Shown one piece after another: positions 43,987 to 55,907 of a stretch of DNA of 64,000 nucleotides (the stretch's first letter is position 1; each line of letters starts with the position of its first letter). Under the pieces are notes generated by a model that saw only the letters and a program-made list of their open reading frames with translations, did not search any database and was not told where the DNA came from. Source of the stretch: Orychophragmus violaceus (taxonomy: Eukaryota; Streptophyta; Magnoliopsida; Brassicales; Brassicaceae); assembly GCA_030180135.1 (NCBI GenBank), contig CM058231.1, forward strand, positions 28,399,034-28,463,033. Direction: 5' to 3'. A program made the translations under genes and the position numbers.

Positions 43987-45147
43987 GTGATGCCGAAATT
44001 TTTGTTTTTGCTGATTTTAGAGTTTTTGGGGATGGATTCTTCTGCTGGTAGAAAGCCGCCATCACCTCGACTATCTAGGAAGAGACAGAGGACTTCTGAA
44101 GTAGCGGCGGTGACGACAGGTTCGCCAGTAATTATTCCTGATGATATCCCTGATACTTGTGAAGTTGGGACTGTCCGTTCTCAGGAAGTGTCAAGGCATG
44201 CCTCGGATCGGGTCGTTTCATCTGCTGGGAATGACGTCGAGCATCCCGAGGAGGTTCAGCTCCTATCATCCTCTGTTCGGGCTGCCGGCCTGATGACTGG
44301 ATCGGTGGATGCCGTGCCTTGTTAAAGCGAGCCGCCTTGGTCGTACATCCATAAGGGGAAAGCGCCTTTGATAAACGATATGTCGTCGTGTACCAGTCTT
44401 GTTCAAAGGCTCAGGGCCGGCCCGGTCAAGGATCTCATGCCTGTTTCAGACATGCACAAGCCGCGTCTTCAGGAGGAACTAAGTCATCACCTCGTTATGG
44501 TGTGTGCGATTCTGAACCAGCTTCGAGATTCGTATGAGTCTGAGAGGCGCGAGGCAAAGTCGACAGAAAGTGTTCTTAGGGAACAGGTTGATTCGCTGCG
44601 GCGTTCGGCTCGCGAGTTGAAGCAGGTTCGCAAAGATCTTGAAGAGGCAAAAGGGGCTTCTGCTGCTTTGTCCTTGGTGAAAGAGAGAGCGGCGGTCTTG
44701 GAGCGTCAATTGGCTCAGATTGAGGAAGAGAAAAGCAGCCTTCTATCTGAGGCCGACTCTCTTAGATTGAAGGTTGAATCTCTTGCTGCTAAGTACGACG
44801 GGCTTCAAGAATCTTTTGACGCGCGCCTTCATTCTGAGCGGGATGCTGCGTATAGGGATGCATCTGGTCGGTTGGAAAAGTTGAGGTCGGAGAGAGAACA
44901 GGTGGACCGTTATATTTCCAAGCTGCTGGAGTTTAATCAGGCGTCCAGTGTTCTTAGCGCATACCAGCTGCTCACGAACAGTGGAGTTCTGGTTCCTCCT
45001 GCACTGATTGCTAAGCTTGAAGCGGACATGCCTCTCCTGGAGCGGGAAGTTAATGAGTTGCGACCTGATCCCTTAGATTTTGATGCTCTCTGTGTGCTGC
45101 CGTGCCAAGATGATATTACAGATTCACTCCCGTCGCGTTCGATGTGA
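43987..45147 (+). CDS. Antisense extra ORF of the Tat-like element, 3' part (coiled coil), one stop
   Basis: Frame 1 is open except for TAA at 44323-44325 (DAVPC-stop-SEPPWSYIHKGKAPL). It begins near MDSSAGRKPPSPRLSRKRQR (44032), after an apparent splice acceptor TTTTAG, with a basic nuclear-signal-like KRQR. From 44368 a long heptad-rich segment (LREQVDSLRRSARELKQVRK, LERQLAQIEEEKSSLLSEAD, RLEKLRSEREQVDRYISKLL) predicts a coiled coil of about 150 residues. A compact C-terminus follows (ALIAKLEADMPLLEREVNEL). It is probably the downstream exon(s) of the ORF at 42778. The codons are balanced and GC-rich compared with the flanks. Confidence 0.65.
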
Positions 45148-47049
45148 TTGTCGGATTATGTGTCTCTTGTTTCCCTTTTGTATTATTTGTAGAATCTGTA
45201 CTAGTACTTGAATTTTCGGTTTGTTTTTTGTATGTACGCTTTGCTTGCTTGTTCGCCCCCTTTTTTTTTTTTTAAAGAGCGAGATCCTAAGGGAGGCTTG
45301 CTCAAATATCCTTGGTTGACGCGTTGTTTTGATTTTCCGAGGCTTGGTCCATGCGTAATTATTGCTTCCCTCGGGAGTTACTTCGCCGTGTTTATGGGAA
45401 AAGGTGGACCGCCGTTTTTGTATTGAATGTGTGCGTTGGTAACTGACGCGTTGTATTGAATGCCTTGTCTCCGCGGTTCTTGCCTTTGTTGGCTATAAAT
45501 ACTCCTTTCGTTTTTCTGGTTTTTCGAATCATACTATTCTTCTCCTTTCTTTTTGTTGCCCCTTTTTTTTAGTGTGGGACAGCCTTTTCATTCTGGTTTG
45601 GCCATAGAGTCGTATTTTGTTGTGTCGTGGCAACGAGGCCGCTCTGCCAATGGGTTCCTTTCCAGTGTTAATCATCGGGCGCCTCCGGCCGCCGGAGTTT
45701 TGTTTTCCTTTTGGTCGAGTGGGCTCGTGTTTTCTTCGTGAAATGGGGGCTCGTCGATGTATGGATTTATACTGATGGCCGCCCTTGTTTATCGCTCTTG
45801 CGAACTTAAGGGCGACGCGCAGTCCTCCGGTCGGGTGGACCTGATGCGTCACCGATTTTAGTAACGTGCCGAGGGCTGTCCTATCTTGAACTTGTCTCTT
45901 GTCATGTAAGTGCTTTATTTGCTGCGATTTGTTCTTCGATTTGCTCCTTCTTTGCTGAATTTTTTTCTGTTTTTTATTGTTTGCAGGACAGCGGGCTCGA
46001 TGTCAAGCTGGCTCATCTTCCTCCGAATAAGGGGAAGATTCCTTTGGGGAGAGCAGCCGATGTCAGAGTGGCCTGGGGATCTGTGGGATCGGGTTCGGGG
46101 ACCTAGCTCCTCCTTTTGATGTGTTGAGGTTGGCGTGCTCGTGCCCTTTTACCCCATGACGATCCTCCTCGGTTTGGTTTCGTCGTTGCTCACTGCTGGG
46201 CCTCTTCCGTTTGAGATCGCATCAGGACGGACGACGAAATCGTGTTTCAAGAAAGGGGCTCGGCTCCTCATTGGATGAGATCGGGCTTATTGCGCGGGCT
46301 CTGATCCGGAAGAAATCGTGTTTCAAGAAATTAGACTAGCTTTGTAGTTCTTTCTGTTGTTGTTGTATATATTTTTTTTTGTATTTGTCGGGATAGTTTA
46401 AAAAAAAGAAATTATCGTTTCCTTTTCTGATTTGTATATTTTATATACATATTTTCTTGTTTTTGTGTGCGAGTCGTTTCTCGGCTTTGGGTGAGGTCAA
46501 ATATAGGTGCGAGTACGTGCTCGGTTTACCCTATTTTTGATTTTCAAAGCTCGCCCATTTATACACAGAAGTTTATGAGTGCGAGCATTGGCTCGGCTTA
46601 CCTCGTCATCTGCTTAGTTATCTAGGCGCGAGTACGTGCTCGGCTTATCCTGTGGAGTCCCCGGATAGTTATGCGGAGGAGGTCCGGCTCACAAAACTTT
46701 TCCTAAGAACTCGTGCGGGTCTTGCCCCGGCTTATGTCGTTGAAATGACGATGTGACGCTATGCCACTGTGCTTGGGACACGTGTTTATTGGATCGATCA
46801 TTTGGCCAAAATGTCGATTGTTAACTATTTATACGCTAGATTGTACGAAAATGCATGAAGGCTTTGATATTGAAGACTATAATAGTGGCTGCACCTTACA
46901 TAGGTTGCATATGTACCCTCCGAAGAGAGATCAAGCCAAGAGTAGTTCTTTCTGGTTACATATTCTGAGCCACAGCTCGATTACTAGCTATTATATCTAG
47001 ACGCGGGTTGAGTACACCTAGGATGTTTTATTTGCGGGTGCAGTGCTCG
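45148..47049 (-). other. Tat-like element spacer with dispersed repeat units; pol absent
   Basis: No RT or integrase motif in any frame. A degenerate unit around GCGAGTACGTGCTCGGYTTA recurs at about 46466, 46507, 46579, 46625 and 46711, with weaker copies near 47000-47070. ATCGTGTTTCAAGAAA occurs at 46239 and 46315. Such tandem or dispersed repeats are known from the 3' regions of Tat elements. Confidence 0.6.
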
Positions 47050-49373
47050 TCATACCTTTGTCGGGGTGCGGGTTTTTCCTTTCTCTGTCTGAGGCGGAGT
47101 GGTGACCGCTTGCTCGGATATGAAGCATGATGCTTGTCGCACTCTGCGTTCCACCGTGAAGCAATACCTTGAGATCTTCTGGCTGCCGCGGAGTGTGAAG
47201 ATTCCTCCTGGCGTTGGAAATTTTATGCATTGATGGTATGTTGAATGCACCGCTTTCATAGCGTGGATCCAAGGGGTCCCCAGGATTACGTTGTAAATTG
47301 CTGGTCGATCTATGACGACGAATTTGACGAACTTTGTCAGGCGCCCAACGTGCACTGGCAGTTTGATGGTCCCGATCGTTGTGGTGGTGTCTCCGGCGAA
47401 TCCGGTGAGGGGCCTCTCCGAACGCTTCATCCTATAATCACGGAGTTCCATTCTTTGCAGAGTTTCTTCAAATATGAGGTCGACAGAGCTCCATGTGTCG
47501 ATTAGAACCTTAGTGACTTCGCAGTCGCCAATCTGGAGTTCAACGACGAGTGGGTCGTTGTGTGGCTTGTCGAGGCCCTCTTCGTCTTCAGCACTGAAGG
47601 TGATCTCCGTCCCTGGTTTCAGCTCCTCGGGGACGTCCCTGTTCCATTGTTGGCGTGAGTCAGTTTTTCGGCTATAGGCCGTTATTGATCTCACTGAATC
47701 GTTACAGGTGGGGAGTCCCCCCATGATCATGTTTATTCGTTTTCTGGGAGTGGGTGTATCCTCTTCCTCGTCGTCGCGGGCTCGCTTTGGTGGTTCTGTG
47801 TCTATGTCGCTTTGTTCTGTCTTCTGCTGGCCTACTTGCCTTGCATTTTCTTCCTGAACTAACTTGAATCGCTTTCCTTCGTTTTTAGGCTGCCGCGATG
47901 TTTCTCGACCTCCGGGGGATGCCGATGGGGGGCTGCGGTTTGTTATGTTCGTTACCCCTTTTTGATATTCGCCGAACATGAGGTTTTGGAGGTGTCGACA
48001 TTCCGCGGTGCTATGCCCGGTGCGCTGGTGAAAGTTACAGAAAGTTTTCTCCTGATCGTCGGACCGTACGTACTTGTACCATGGTCGACCCTGCTGGTGG
48101 CTCGTCTGGCTGCGCCCTGTTTGCTGGATAGTTTGTTGGCTTGCCTGCTGCTGTTGTTCGCCAACGTAGCATGTTGCAGCTTTCTTTCCCTTGTCATCAG
48201 GGCTATCTGGGGTTGTATACTTGCTTTTCTTGTTTGAAGCGAATTTCTTGGCGAGTACATCCTTTTCCTCCTCTATCTCAACGAACACGGCCGCTCTGTG
48301 GAGGGCATCTTCAAGGGTATGTGGCTTGTTTATGGCCAGCTCGTCGCGAAAAGGCGATTCATACCAAAGTCCATTTCGTAGCGCTGGGAGTCCTTCGTTA
48401 TCCGTTACCATAATCTTTGAGACGATAACTTTGAACCTGTCAATGTAAGATCTGAGGGGCTCTTTCGGTCCTTGGCTTACGACCCATATGTCGGCGCTAG
48501 AGGCTCCTTCCTGGATGAACATGGAGTAATGCTTTAAGAAGGTGGTCGTCAGCTGATGGTAGCTGTCGATTGAGTTTGCTTCCAGCCGCGAGAACCGGTT
48601 AAGGGCGGCTCCGCTCAGATTTTCGACGAACAGTTGGCAGAAGCCGTGTCGCGCTCTTCTGGTGATAATTGGGTTCGTCCCATTGCAATAGTGAAGGCCG
48701 TCATGTACTGTCGCGGATCCGAGCTTCCGTCTTAAGTAGGCAGCTTGATCTTCCCGGGATGTTTGACTGGTGTCCCTGTTATCTTGCTCGTGAATGGTGT
48801 GTTTTGGGTTTCCTTTAGTACGCTGTCTATTTCGGGGGCTGAGCTGGTCGCTTTGTGAACCTTTGATGTCATGTTATCCAGTTGGATCTTGAGTGATTCA
48901 AGCTCACTGTTTCTGCTACCTTCATTCTGGTGTTGGGTGTGCCCGCTTGGTGGTAGCTCTAGGTGGATAGTTGGTCGCCTGCTAGATTCAGTGTTCAGGG
49001 GTGGTGTTTCTCCGAATAGGACCCTCGGGAGTCGTGGAGTAGGGTTTTCGGTTGCTTGAGATGCTTGGAAACCAGCGGTTTGCAGGTAGTTGATTCGTTC
49101 CCTGCATGAGTCTTGATTGCTTGTTAGCACGTCGAGGCGAGCATTGTTGTCTTTGGTCAGCTCGTCGACCTGGGCCATTAGCATTCTTATGAGAGAGGAG
49201 ACGTCTTGGCTTTGGTCGTTTGGACGCGCTCTGTCCTGACGCGTGTCGGCTGTCCTAGTTTGATTAGTTTCGTCGTTAGCTGGCGATGTTGGTGGCTCCG
49301 AGCTCGGGGCGAGAGGGCTTCGGGTTCGCTCAGGCGATTTTGGGTCGTTCTCCGTTGATGATGGTCCTGTCAT
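47050..49373 (-). pseudogene. Gag-protease of the Tat-like element, broken
   Basis: ATG 49373 (MTGPSSTENDPKSPERTRSP) opens gag, which stops at TAA (48734-48732) within KLPT-stop-DGSSDPRQYMTAF, where a Tyr codon is expected. A further frameshift near 48650 leads to the frame ending at 47050. Seen in order: coiled N-terminus (LDVLTSNQDSCRERI), retrotransposon gag core (WVVSQGPKEPLRSYIDRFKV), zinc-knuckle-like FCNFHQRTGHSTAEC, an acidic/basic linker, and aspartic protease with VLIDTWSSVDLIF. The active-site Gly of D-T-G is Trp (codon at 47491-47493), so the protease is probably dead. The frame ends after FTLRGSQKISRYCF without entering RT. Confidence 0.88.
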
Positions 49374-49410
49374 CTCGACTTCGTCTTAGATCGTAAAGAA
49401 AAAATTATCG

Positions 49411-49429
49411 TCCCCACAGACGGCGCCAA
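49411..49429 (-). promoter_or_regulatory. Primer-binding site of the Tat-like element
   Basis: Minus strand TTGGCGCCGTCTGTGGGGA, one base inside the 5' LTR; a tRNA-complementary site common in plant Gypsy elements. Confidence 0.85.
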
Positions 49430-49430
49430 T

Positions 49431-49835
49431 TGTTGTTACAGAAATCCGACCTAGTCAATATTACGGGCTGCGATCTGGAATGTCTGAACTACGAGGTGAA
49501 ATATGAATACAGAGTGCGGACGAAATGATTCTATATTGATCTTAAGGCCGGAACCGAGCAATAAACAGGATGGTACGAGGTGTGAGTCCGTCAAATGACG
49601 TGCTCACTAAACAGTGCTTGAGGTCGGAGCTTTATAGAAGTAGCTCGGCCTCTCGTAAGTTACAATCTCCTCCTAAAATGAAGAGTAAAGAGTTCTATTT
49701 ATAGTGCTTGGATGCTGACTTTTTTTTGGGCTGTTGACTCTTTGGCGGGCATGTCTTCTTGGGTCGAGGTGACATAGCTGGTTTTAATTAGATTTCCAAT
49801 GGGCTTATGGATGAGTGCTAAACTGATATCCAACA
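49431..49835 (-). repeat. 5' LTR of the Tat-like element
   Basis: 405 bp; its inner edge is followed by the primer site. Confidence 0.93.
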
Positions 49836-49840
49836 ATCTC

Positions 49841-49897
49841 TATTATAGAATTCCTCTATTTTAGAGACAAAAATAAAAAGATACATTGGAGATGGTT
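49841..49897. mobile_element. Harbinger/Tourist-type MITE-like element, right part
   Basis: Continues after the duplicated ATCTC as TCTATTATAGAATTCCTC, in the same ATAGAGG style as the left part, and ends TTGGAGATGGTT|TTA. Confidence 0.6.
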
Positions 49898-49900
49898 TTA

Positions 49901-50221
49901 TGTGAAGAACAAAAAAAAGGAGGTACGACTATATAGTAGGGAGAAATGATTGTGTAGACATTGGGAGTCCCAATTTGGTACTATTTATCTGCAGTTTCTC
50001 GGCTTCGCACATTTACAAATTTTAATGATTTGGACGGCACATGTGTTTTAAAGATACAAAAGAATGAAAAGAATGAGATTATAGCACCAATGTATTTTTT
50101 ATCTTTGTAATCATAAAGATGTGTCATTTTATGTTTGCTATTATTTTAATATTTTTTACCACCTTATTCTTTTGGACGAAAATGCCTTTTCGTTTTTTTT
50201 TTCTTTCTATTTATCTTTTTT
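49901..50221. other. Unassigned stretch before the inverted-repeat composite
   Basis: AT-rich, no gene. Parts may be the outermost arm of the following composite, but no end could be fixed. Confidence 0.3.
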
Positions 50222-53200
50222 TTTTGATGGTGGATATGACGACGGAGGGGAGGATTCTGACCATATAAATATTCAGACTGGAGATATAATCGATTAACGT
50301 ATCGGAATAAAAAAATTAGATTTAATACGGAAATTTCGAGTGGACAGTCTAGACTAAGTGTCTACAGCATCAATTATTAATTGACATTATCACGTTCATA
50401 GTACATGCTAGATGCTCCCAATGAATAGCAGGTGGCCATATGAAAGCTTGCTTTTGAAAGAATAGTAGGTCTGACAGATTGTGTATCCACGAATTCACGA
50501 TCATGTGAGCTCTTATCACCTTATATCCACAGAAACGTATACCATGTGATATGATCGTGGTAATCCAAATGAATTCTTAAAATTGTGTTTAATAGGTAAG
50601 ATTTCACGATCTGTGAACTCTTGGCTTTTGGATGGATAGTGGGGCTTGACATATTGTGTATCCACGGATTCACGATCATGTGAGCTCTTGTCACCTTCTG
50701 TCCATCAGAAGCGTATATTATGTGATATGATCGTGGTAGTGGCACGAATAGTCGATATTGTCCAAATGAGCTATTAAAATTGTGTTACTAGGTATGATTT
50801 CACGATCTGTGGACTCTTGGCCACCTTCTATCCATCAAAAGCGTATAGCATGTGGTGAGATCGTGGTGGTATCTACAAATAGTTTACACTGTACAATGGT
50901 AGGGCACCTGCTATCCATTGGAACATGTGGCTATGAATCACTAATCAGTTTGGTCCACATGTTTTAAGTCTTACAAGAGAAGTTACCCATAAATCAAATC
51001 TGCTTTTATTGTTCATTTGCGGATACTGTTCATCCGTAGATAAAAAAATAAACAAAAAAAAGGCTAGAGACATTTTAGACAAAAGCACACACAAAAAATT
51101 GAAAATACATAACTTCTACTAAACCTAAAAAGATACTAAAATGCATTTAAAAAGAATAAAAATTACATTTAATACAATTCACCCACAAAAGAATACAAAT
51201 ATACGAGGGTCAATGGCATATGTTATATCTTTTTTGTTTTTTCGTTTCAGTTTTTATTTTTTGATTTTTTCTTGCAATATTGTATTTTTTTTTGTCAGAA
51301 AATACAGAATGAAAAGACGAAAAGAACCTTATCCATTTTTTCATTTTTCACACATTTTCTTTCTTACTTTATCTTTCTTTTCATCCCTCATTTTAGTGAC
51401 GGCGGATAGGATGATGAATGTGCGGTTTCCGACCATATAGACCGCCATAAAGGATATAATCAGTCGATGTATCAGAATTCAAAAAAAAATCTTACTTAAT
51501 ACAAAAGTTTCAAGTGAACATTCTAGACTAGGTGTCCACAATATGTGCTTTCATGGACATACCACGATTATATCACATGCTAGACGCTTCCCATGCATGG
51601 ATAGGAAGTGGCCAAGCGAAATGTTTCTTTTGGATGGATAGTGGGCCCAACGTACTTTGTGTGCACGGATTCAAGATCATGTGAACTCTTGATCACCTTT
51701 AGTCCATCAGAAGCGTTTATCATGTGATATAATCGTGGTAGTGTTCACGAATAGTCGATGTTGTACACCTGAGCTTTTAAAACCGTGTTTACTAGGTACG
51801 TTTTCACGATCATGTGAACTTGTGTCCACGGATTCGTGATCATGTAAACTTTTGACCACCTTATGTCGAAACGTCTAACATATGATATAACCGTGGTGGT
51901 ATGTTTTCACGTTTATGTGAACTCTTGGCCACCTTCTGTCCATCGGAAGCGTCTAGCATGTGATAATATCGTTGTAGTATCCACGAATAGTCGATACTGC
52001 CCACCATATCTCTTAAAACTGTGTTTATTAGGCATGTTATCCGTCAATAATTGTCCATGTGAACATTTAGTTTCTTATTTATGAGCTCTCTATACATGAA
52101 TTCTTGATAATGTGGACGCTTGACCACCTGCAATCTATCGAAAGCATTGAACTTGTGATGTTTATTGTATGGCTAGGAATCATAAAAATGAAGTGATATT
52201 TAATATGTGATGTTTATCGGAAGCGTCTATCATGTGATAAGATCGTGGTACCACGAATAGTCGTTACTGTCCACCACATCTCTTAACCTGTGTTTACTAG
52301 GTACGTTATCCGCCAATAGTTGTCTATGTGAACATTTAGTCACTTATTCATGAGTTCTCTATACACGAATTCTTGATAACGTGGACGCTTGGCCACCTGC
52401 TATCCATCGAAAGCATTTAACATGTGATGTTTATTGTGTGGCTATGAATCATATAAAAATAAGTTTTAACTGTTCATCTGCGGGTACTGTTCATCCATGA
52501 ATTTTTTTCTTAAACAACATATAATAAGAGGCATTGCGTGAGACCCGCCATCCATCCGTAGGGCTACTTTTTGTTAGCAGAGGGGAGGGGTAAAATGATC
52601 TTTTTAACATAAAAATAAAAAGAAACAAGATTGCAAGAATTTTTCTAAAAATACAAGTTTACTATTAAAAAGATAAAAAAATACATTGGATGCAATTATT
52701 TCAAATATATGACATACAAAATTGGGTGAGTTGCACATGTTGTATTCTTTTCTTTGTAGTTTTGTATTTTCTAAAATCAATGCAATTTTGTATTTTTTTG
52801 TAAGTTTTTGTGTGTAAAAAGAGGAAAATGCCCCATATCCATTTCTTTTAGTTTTTTGTTTTTCTTTTTTCCCTTTATTCTTTTTTTTTTATTTTATCTT
52901 TTTCACCTTTCATTTTTTGACGGTGGATAAGATGGCGGATGTGAGATTTCTGGCTATATAGACCGCCAAAATGGAGATATAATTGGTCGATGTACTGGAA
53001 TTTAAAAAAAATACATTGGCCGATTATATCTCCATTTCGGCGGTCTTATGGCCGAAAACCTCATAGATCACACGCTATCCCTACCTATCCATCCTTTTTA
53101 TTATTATTATTATTTTTTTCTCGTTCACTTTCTTTCTTTCTTTACCTTTTTTCACTCTTCATTTTTTGACGGTGGATAAGATAACAGAATTGAGGTTTCC

Positions 53201-53620
53201 AGCCATATAGACTATCAGAATAGAGATATAATTGGTAGATGTACCGAAATTCAAAAAAAAATCATTCGGGCTCAATACATAAGTTTCGAGAGGACAGTCT
53301 AGACTAGGTGTCCACATGTGGATAGTGAAGCTCGTTGTAATATGTATCCACAAATTCAAGAATAGGCGTTATGAACGTGGTAGTGTCCATGTTACGCGAC
53401 TTGCATGTGATATGATCGTGGTAGTGTTCATGAATAGCCGATATTGTGGATACTTAGTCTAGAATGTCTATTTGAAATATATGTATTAAGTCTATTTTTT
53501 TTTTTTGAATTTCGCTACATCGACCGATTATATTTTTATTCCGGCGGTTTATATGGCCATAAACCTTTGCTCTGACATCTTATCTACTATCAAAAAATAA
53601 AGGGTGAAGATAAATATAAA
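50222..53620. repeat. Composite element built from inverted-repeat modules and a short repeated cassette
   Basis: A ~150-bp module (GACGGTGGATA...CCATATAGACCGCC...GAGATATAATYGRTCGATGTA...GTCTAGACTAGGTGTCCACA) occurs in direct orientation at about 50225-50367, 51398-51540, 52919-53011 and 53168-53316. Inverted copies lie at about 53015-53090 and 53455-53605. Between them a ~35-bp cassette with GCATGTGATATGATCGTGGT recurs about ten times, e.g. near 50540, 50720, 50848, 51720, 51880, 51957, 52221 and 53408. A ~205-bp block at about 51981-52190 is duplicated at 52251-52455. No ORF of note. The structure suggests a foldback-like or MULE-derived element that grew by repeated internal duplication. 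Confidence 0.65.
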
Positions 53621-54519
53621 ATAAAAAAGAGTGGAGGGAAAAAAGGAAACAAAAAATAATAATAAAAAAGAATGGATAAAATGATAGCGTGTGATCTCTT
53701 TCCATCGATAAAACTATTTCTTCTTTTTTCCTGTCCAACTACCATATAATAAGTTGAGAAATGATACAAGAATGATATAAAACATAAAAAGTGTACAAAA
53801 GAGTAAAGGAAAAAGATACATTGAGTACAATTCACCCAACACAATTTGGAAGTCATAAACTTTTCCTATATTAATTTCGAAAATTTTGAAAACTAATTCA
53901 AATGTCTCATCCGATTGTGTCCAAAATCAATCCGTAACGCACATGTTATTTTAGGTTTCGAATCGATTAATTAAAGTGTGAATTAAATTATTTCATTTTC
54001 AAAGAAAATTACAATCCCATGTTAAATTTATTTTTATTTTACAAAATGGTATGAAAGTGATTCACATATTAATTTCTTTTTTGTTTGTATTGTTGTTGAT
54101 CACAAATTATGAATGATATACAAAAACGATTTTGATGATTCACAGATTAATCCATTCTGACCGAAAAAAGTTTTAATATATAAAATCTAGATAATGTAAA
54201 CGATTACTAATGAAAATAGTTTCGTCCTAGCTTTTTTTTTTTCGTCCTAGTTGTTATGCCGAAATTTTTGTGTGTGTAGAAATATGATCGAAATTGATTC
54301 GTGATATGACATACAGAAACAACTATTCCGTCTACAGAAAAACTTCATTTGTTTTTTATATGGGTTATTTTTGTAATATACTAATAAATATGGTATTATA
54401 TACATTCAACTGAGTGGTTTAAGTGTGAAATCTTTTGCTTAATAGGTGGGTCCGTGGGTATCTACAAGCATTAATAGAATAGTTTTCTCTCGCTCGTTTT
54501 TTCTTGTGTTCTAAATATT
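53621..54519. other. AT-rich intergenic DNA
   Basis: About 53680-53850 still resembles outer parts of the composite (TACATTGAGTACAATTCACC). No gene seen. Confidence 0.3.
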
Positions 54520-54522
54520 TTA

Positions 54523-54773
54523 GAGCATCGACAGCCGTGAACCCCTTTGGGGTTTTTAAATAATTATTTAATGTTTTTTTGTATTTGAAAAAAAAAAATC
54601 AAAAAAAAAATTAACCAATCACCTCGCGCTACCTAGGCGCTAAGATACATGTCCTAAAGAATCCTTATCTAAAAAACTCTTTTTAAAGGAGTTCTTAATT
54701 TTATTAATTTTTTATTCTTTTTGCATAAGAATTTGAGCCAAAAAAGAGCTTAAAACTTCTAATGGAGGTGCTC
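54523..54773. mobile_element. Harbinger/Tourist-type MITE
   Basis: 251 bp, GAGCATCGACAG...GGAGGTGCTC, with 7-bp near-perfect termini and TTA duplications at 54520-54522 and 54774-54776. No coding capacity. It ends four bases before the stop codon of the ORF at 54778-55095. Confidence 0.75.
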
Positions 54774-54777
54774 TTAG

Positions 54778-55095
54778 TTACGAAATTTTACGACTATAAC
54801 AAATTTCATGTTGCATTCTATTTTGACATTTGATTATTTTTGCACATAGATGAAATTTACGAAATTCGTTGCATAGACTGCTTGGATAAACAAAACCCCA
54901 ACTCGCTACACTGCTTCCAAGATGATGCTTATTCACCTCTATAGAAACATCGTCCATGATCCTCACATCCACAACTGGATCGAGTTCATATTTTGGTGTG
55001 CCACAAGATTGACCACATAATAAGGTTAAAAAAAAAATGAAAGAATAAAGTGATAAATTTGGAAAACCCGTAGAAATTGTAAATGGTTTTCCCAT
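54778..55095 (-). CDS. Hypothetical small protein with signal-peptide-like N-terminus
   Basis: 105 codons from ATG 55095. Residues about 12-27 are hydrophobic (LSLYSFIFFLTLLCGQ) after MGKPFTISTGFPN, resembling a secretion signal. The remainder is hydrophilic with four more cysteines after the SC at the predicted mature start (SSLCNEF, FHLCAKI, IKCQN, HEICYSR). I do not recognise the family. The stop lies four bases from the MITE at 54523-54773, so the original 3' part may have been cut off; it could also be one exon of a larger gene or a chance ORF. No TATA box was picked out with confidence. Confidence 0.35.
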   Translation of the reverse strand: MGKPFTISTGFPNLSLYSFIFFLTLLCGQSCGTPKYELDPVVDVRIMDDVSIEVNKHHLGSSVASWGFVYPSSLCNEFRKFHLCAKIIKCQNRMQHEICYSRKIS

Positions 55096-55907
55096 TAATA
55101 AAAGTAGTTAGTTATGCCTTTTGTAATATTACATATCTATACTACTAAAATAGAAGTACAAAATAGAAATTGTCCATTCTTTTCATTTTATTTACAATCA
55201 TATCATTTGTTTTTTAATTTAATGTTGAAAATACTAAATACAAGGAAAATATTTTATTGTCATTTATTTTCAGCAAATTATAAGTAAATATTTGAAATTT
55301 AAATGCAAAATCGTTCAAAAACAGATCTTCTAAATCTATATCAAATTAAATTTAAAAATTGCGTTAATATCAATTTAAAAACAATAAAAACAAATCGTGT
55401 TAAATCTATATAAAATTAATAAAATCAACAACACACAAAATCAGCAACAAAACTAACAATATTGTTTGTGTATTTTTCCTAATAATCTATAGATTCTATA
55501 CAACTATATCTCATGTTTTTATATATAATATACTTGTCCCACTCAGTTTTTTTTTTTGTTAATTCCAAAGCTTACATTTAAATAAAAATGTATTTTAAAC
55601 TTTTCTAAAATCGTGTTAGTATCTAAGTCATAAATAAACATTAAAAACTGTATCTAAACTAACATAATCTAATTGTGGCTTGATAATATATTATTAACCA
55701 AATCAGACAAAATATCATTTATAACCAAAACTGAAGAATATATTTATTAATCTAAAATTTGAAATCTTCTTAATAAATTATATGCATAACTAATTTTTAT
55801 TTATTTATTAATAAATTTTTTTACTAATTTTATGCATATATACAAGAACCATCAATGTTTTCGTTGTTCTCAATTTTCCTATCACTGTCCCAATATATAT
55901 GTATAGG

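Larger units (their letters stand above)
42126..49835 (-). mobile_element. Non-autonomous Tat-like Gypsy element with antisense ORF
   Basis: 7710 bp with 405-bp LTRs (TGTTGGATAT...GTAACAACA on the minus strand) and perfect ATCTC duplications at 42121-42125 and 49836-49840. The minus strand has primer site, gag and protease; no RT, RNase H or integrase motif was found between the protease and the 3' LTR. The plus strand carries a separate long ORF region (42778-45147), the antisense extra ORF known from Tat-lineage elements. About 20 substitutions in 405 LTR positions by hand count make it older than the Copia and Athila insertions. Confidence 0.9.

Noticed and set aside
44479..48448. Several 70-110 codon ORFs opposite the Tat-like gag and antisense ORF (e.g. 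47962-48237, 48141-48413, 47245-47505)
   Set aside because: They mirror the real coding strand and lack features of their own.
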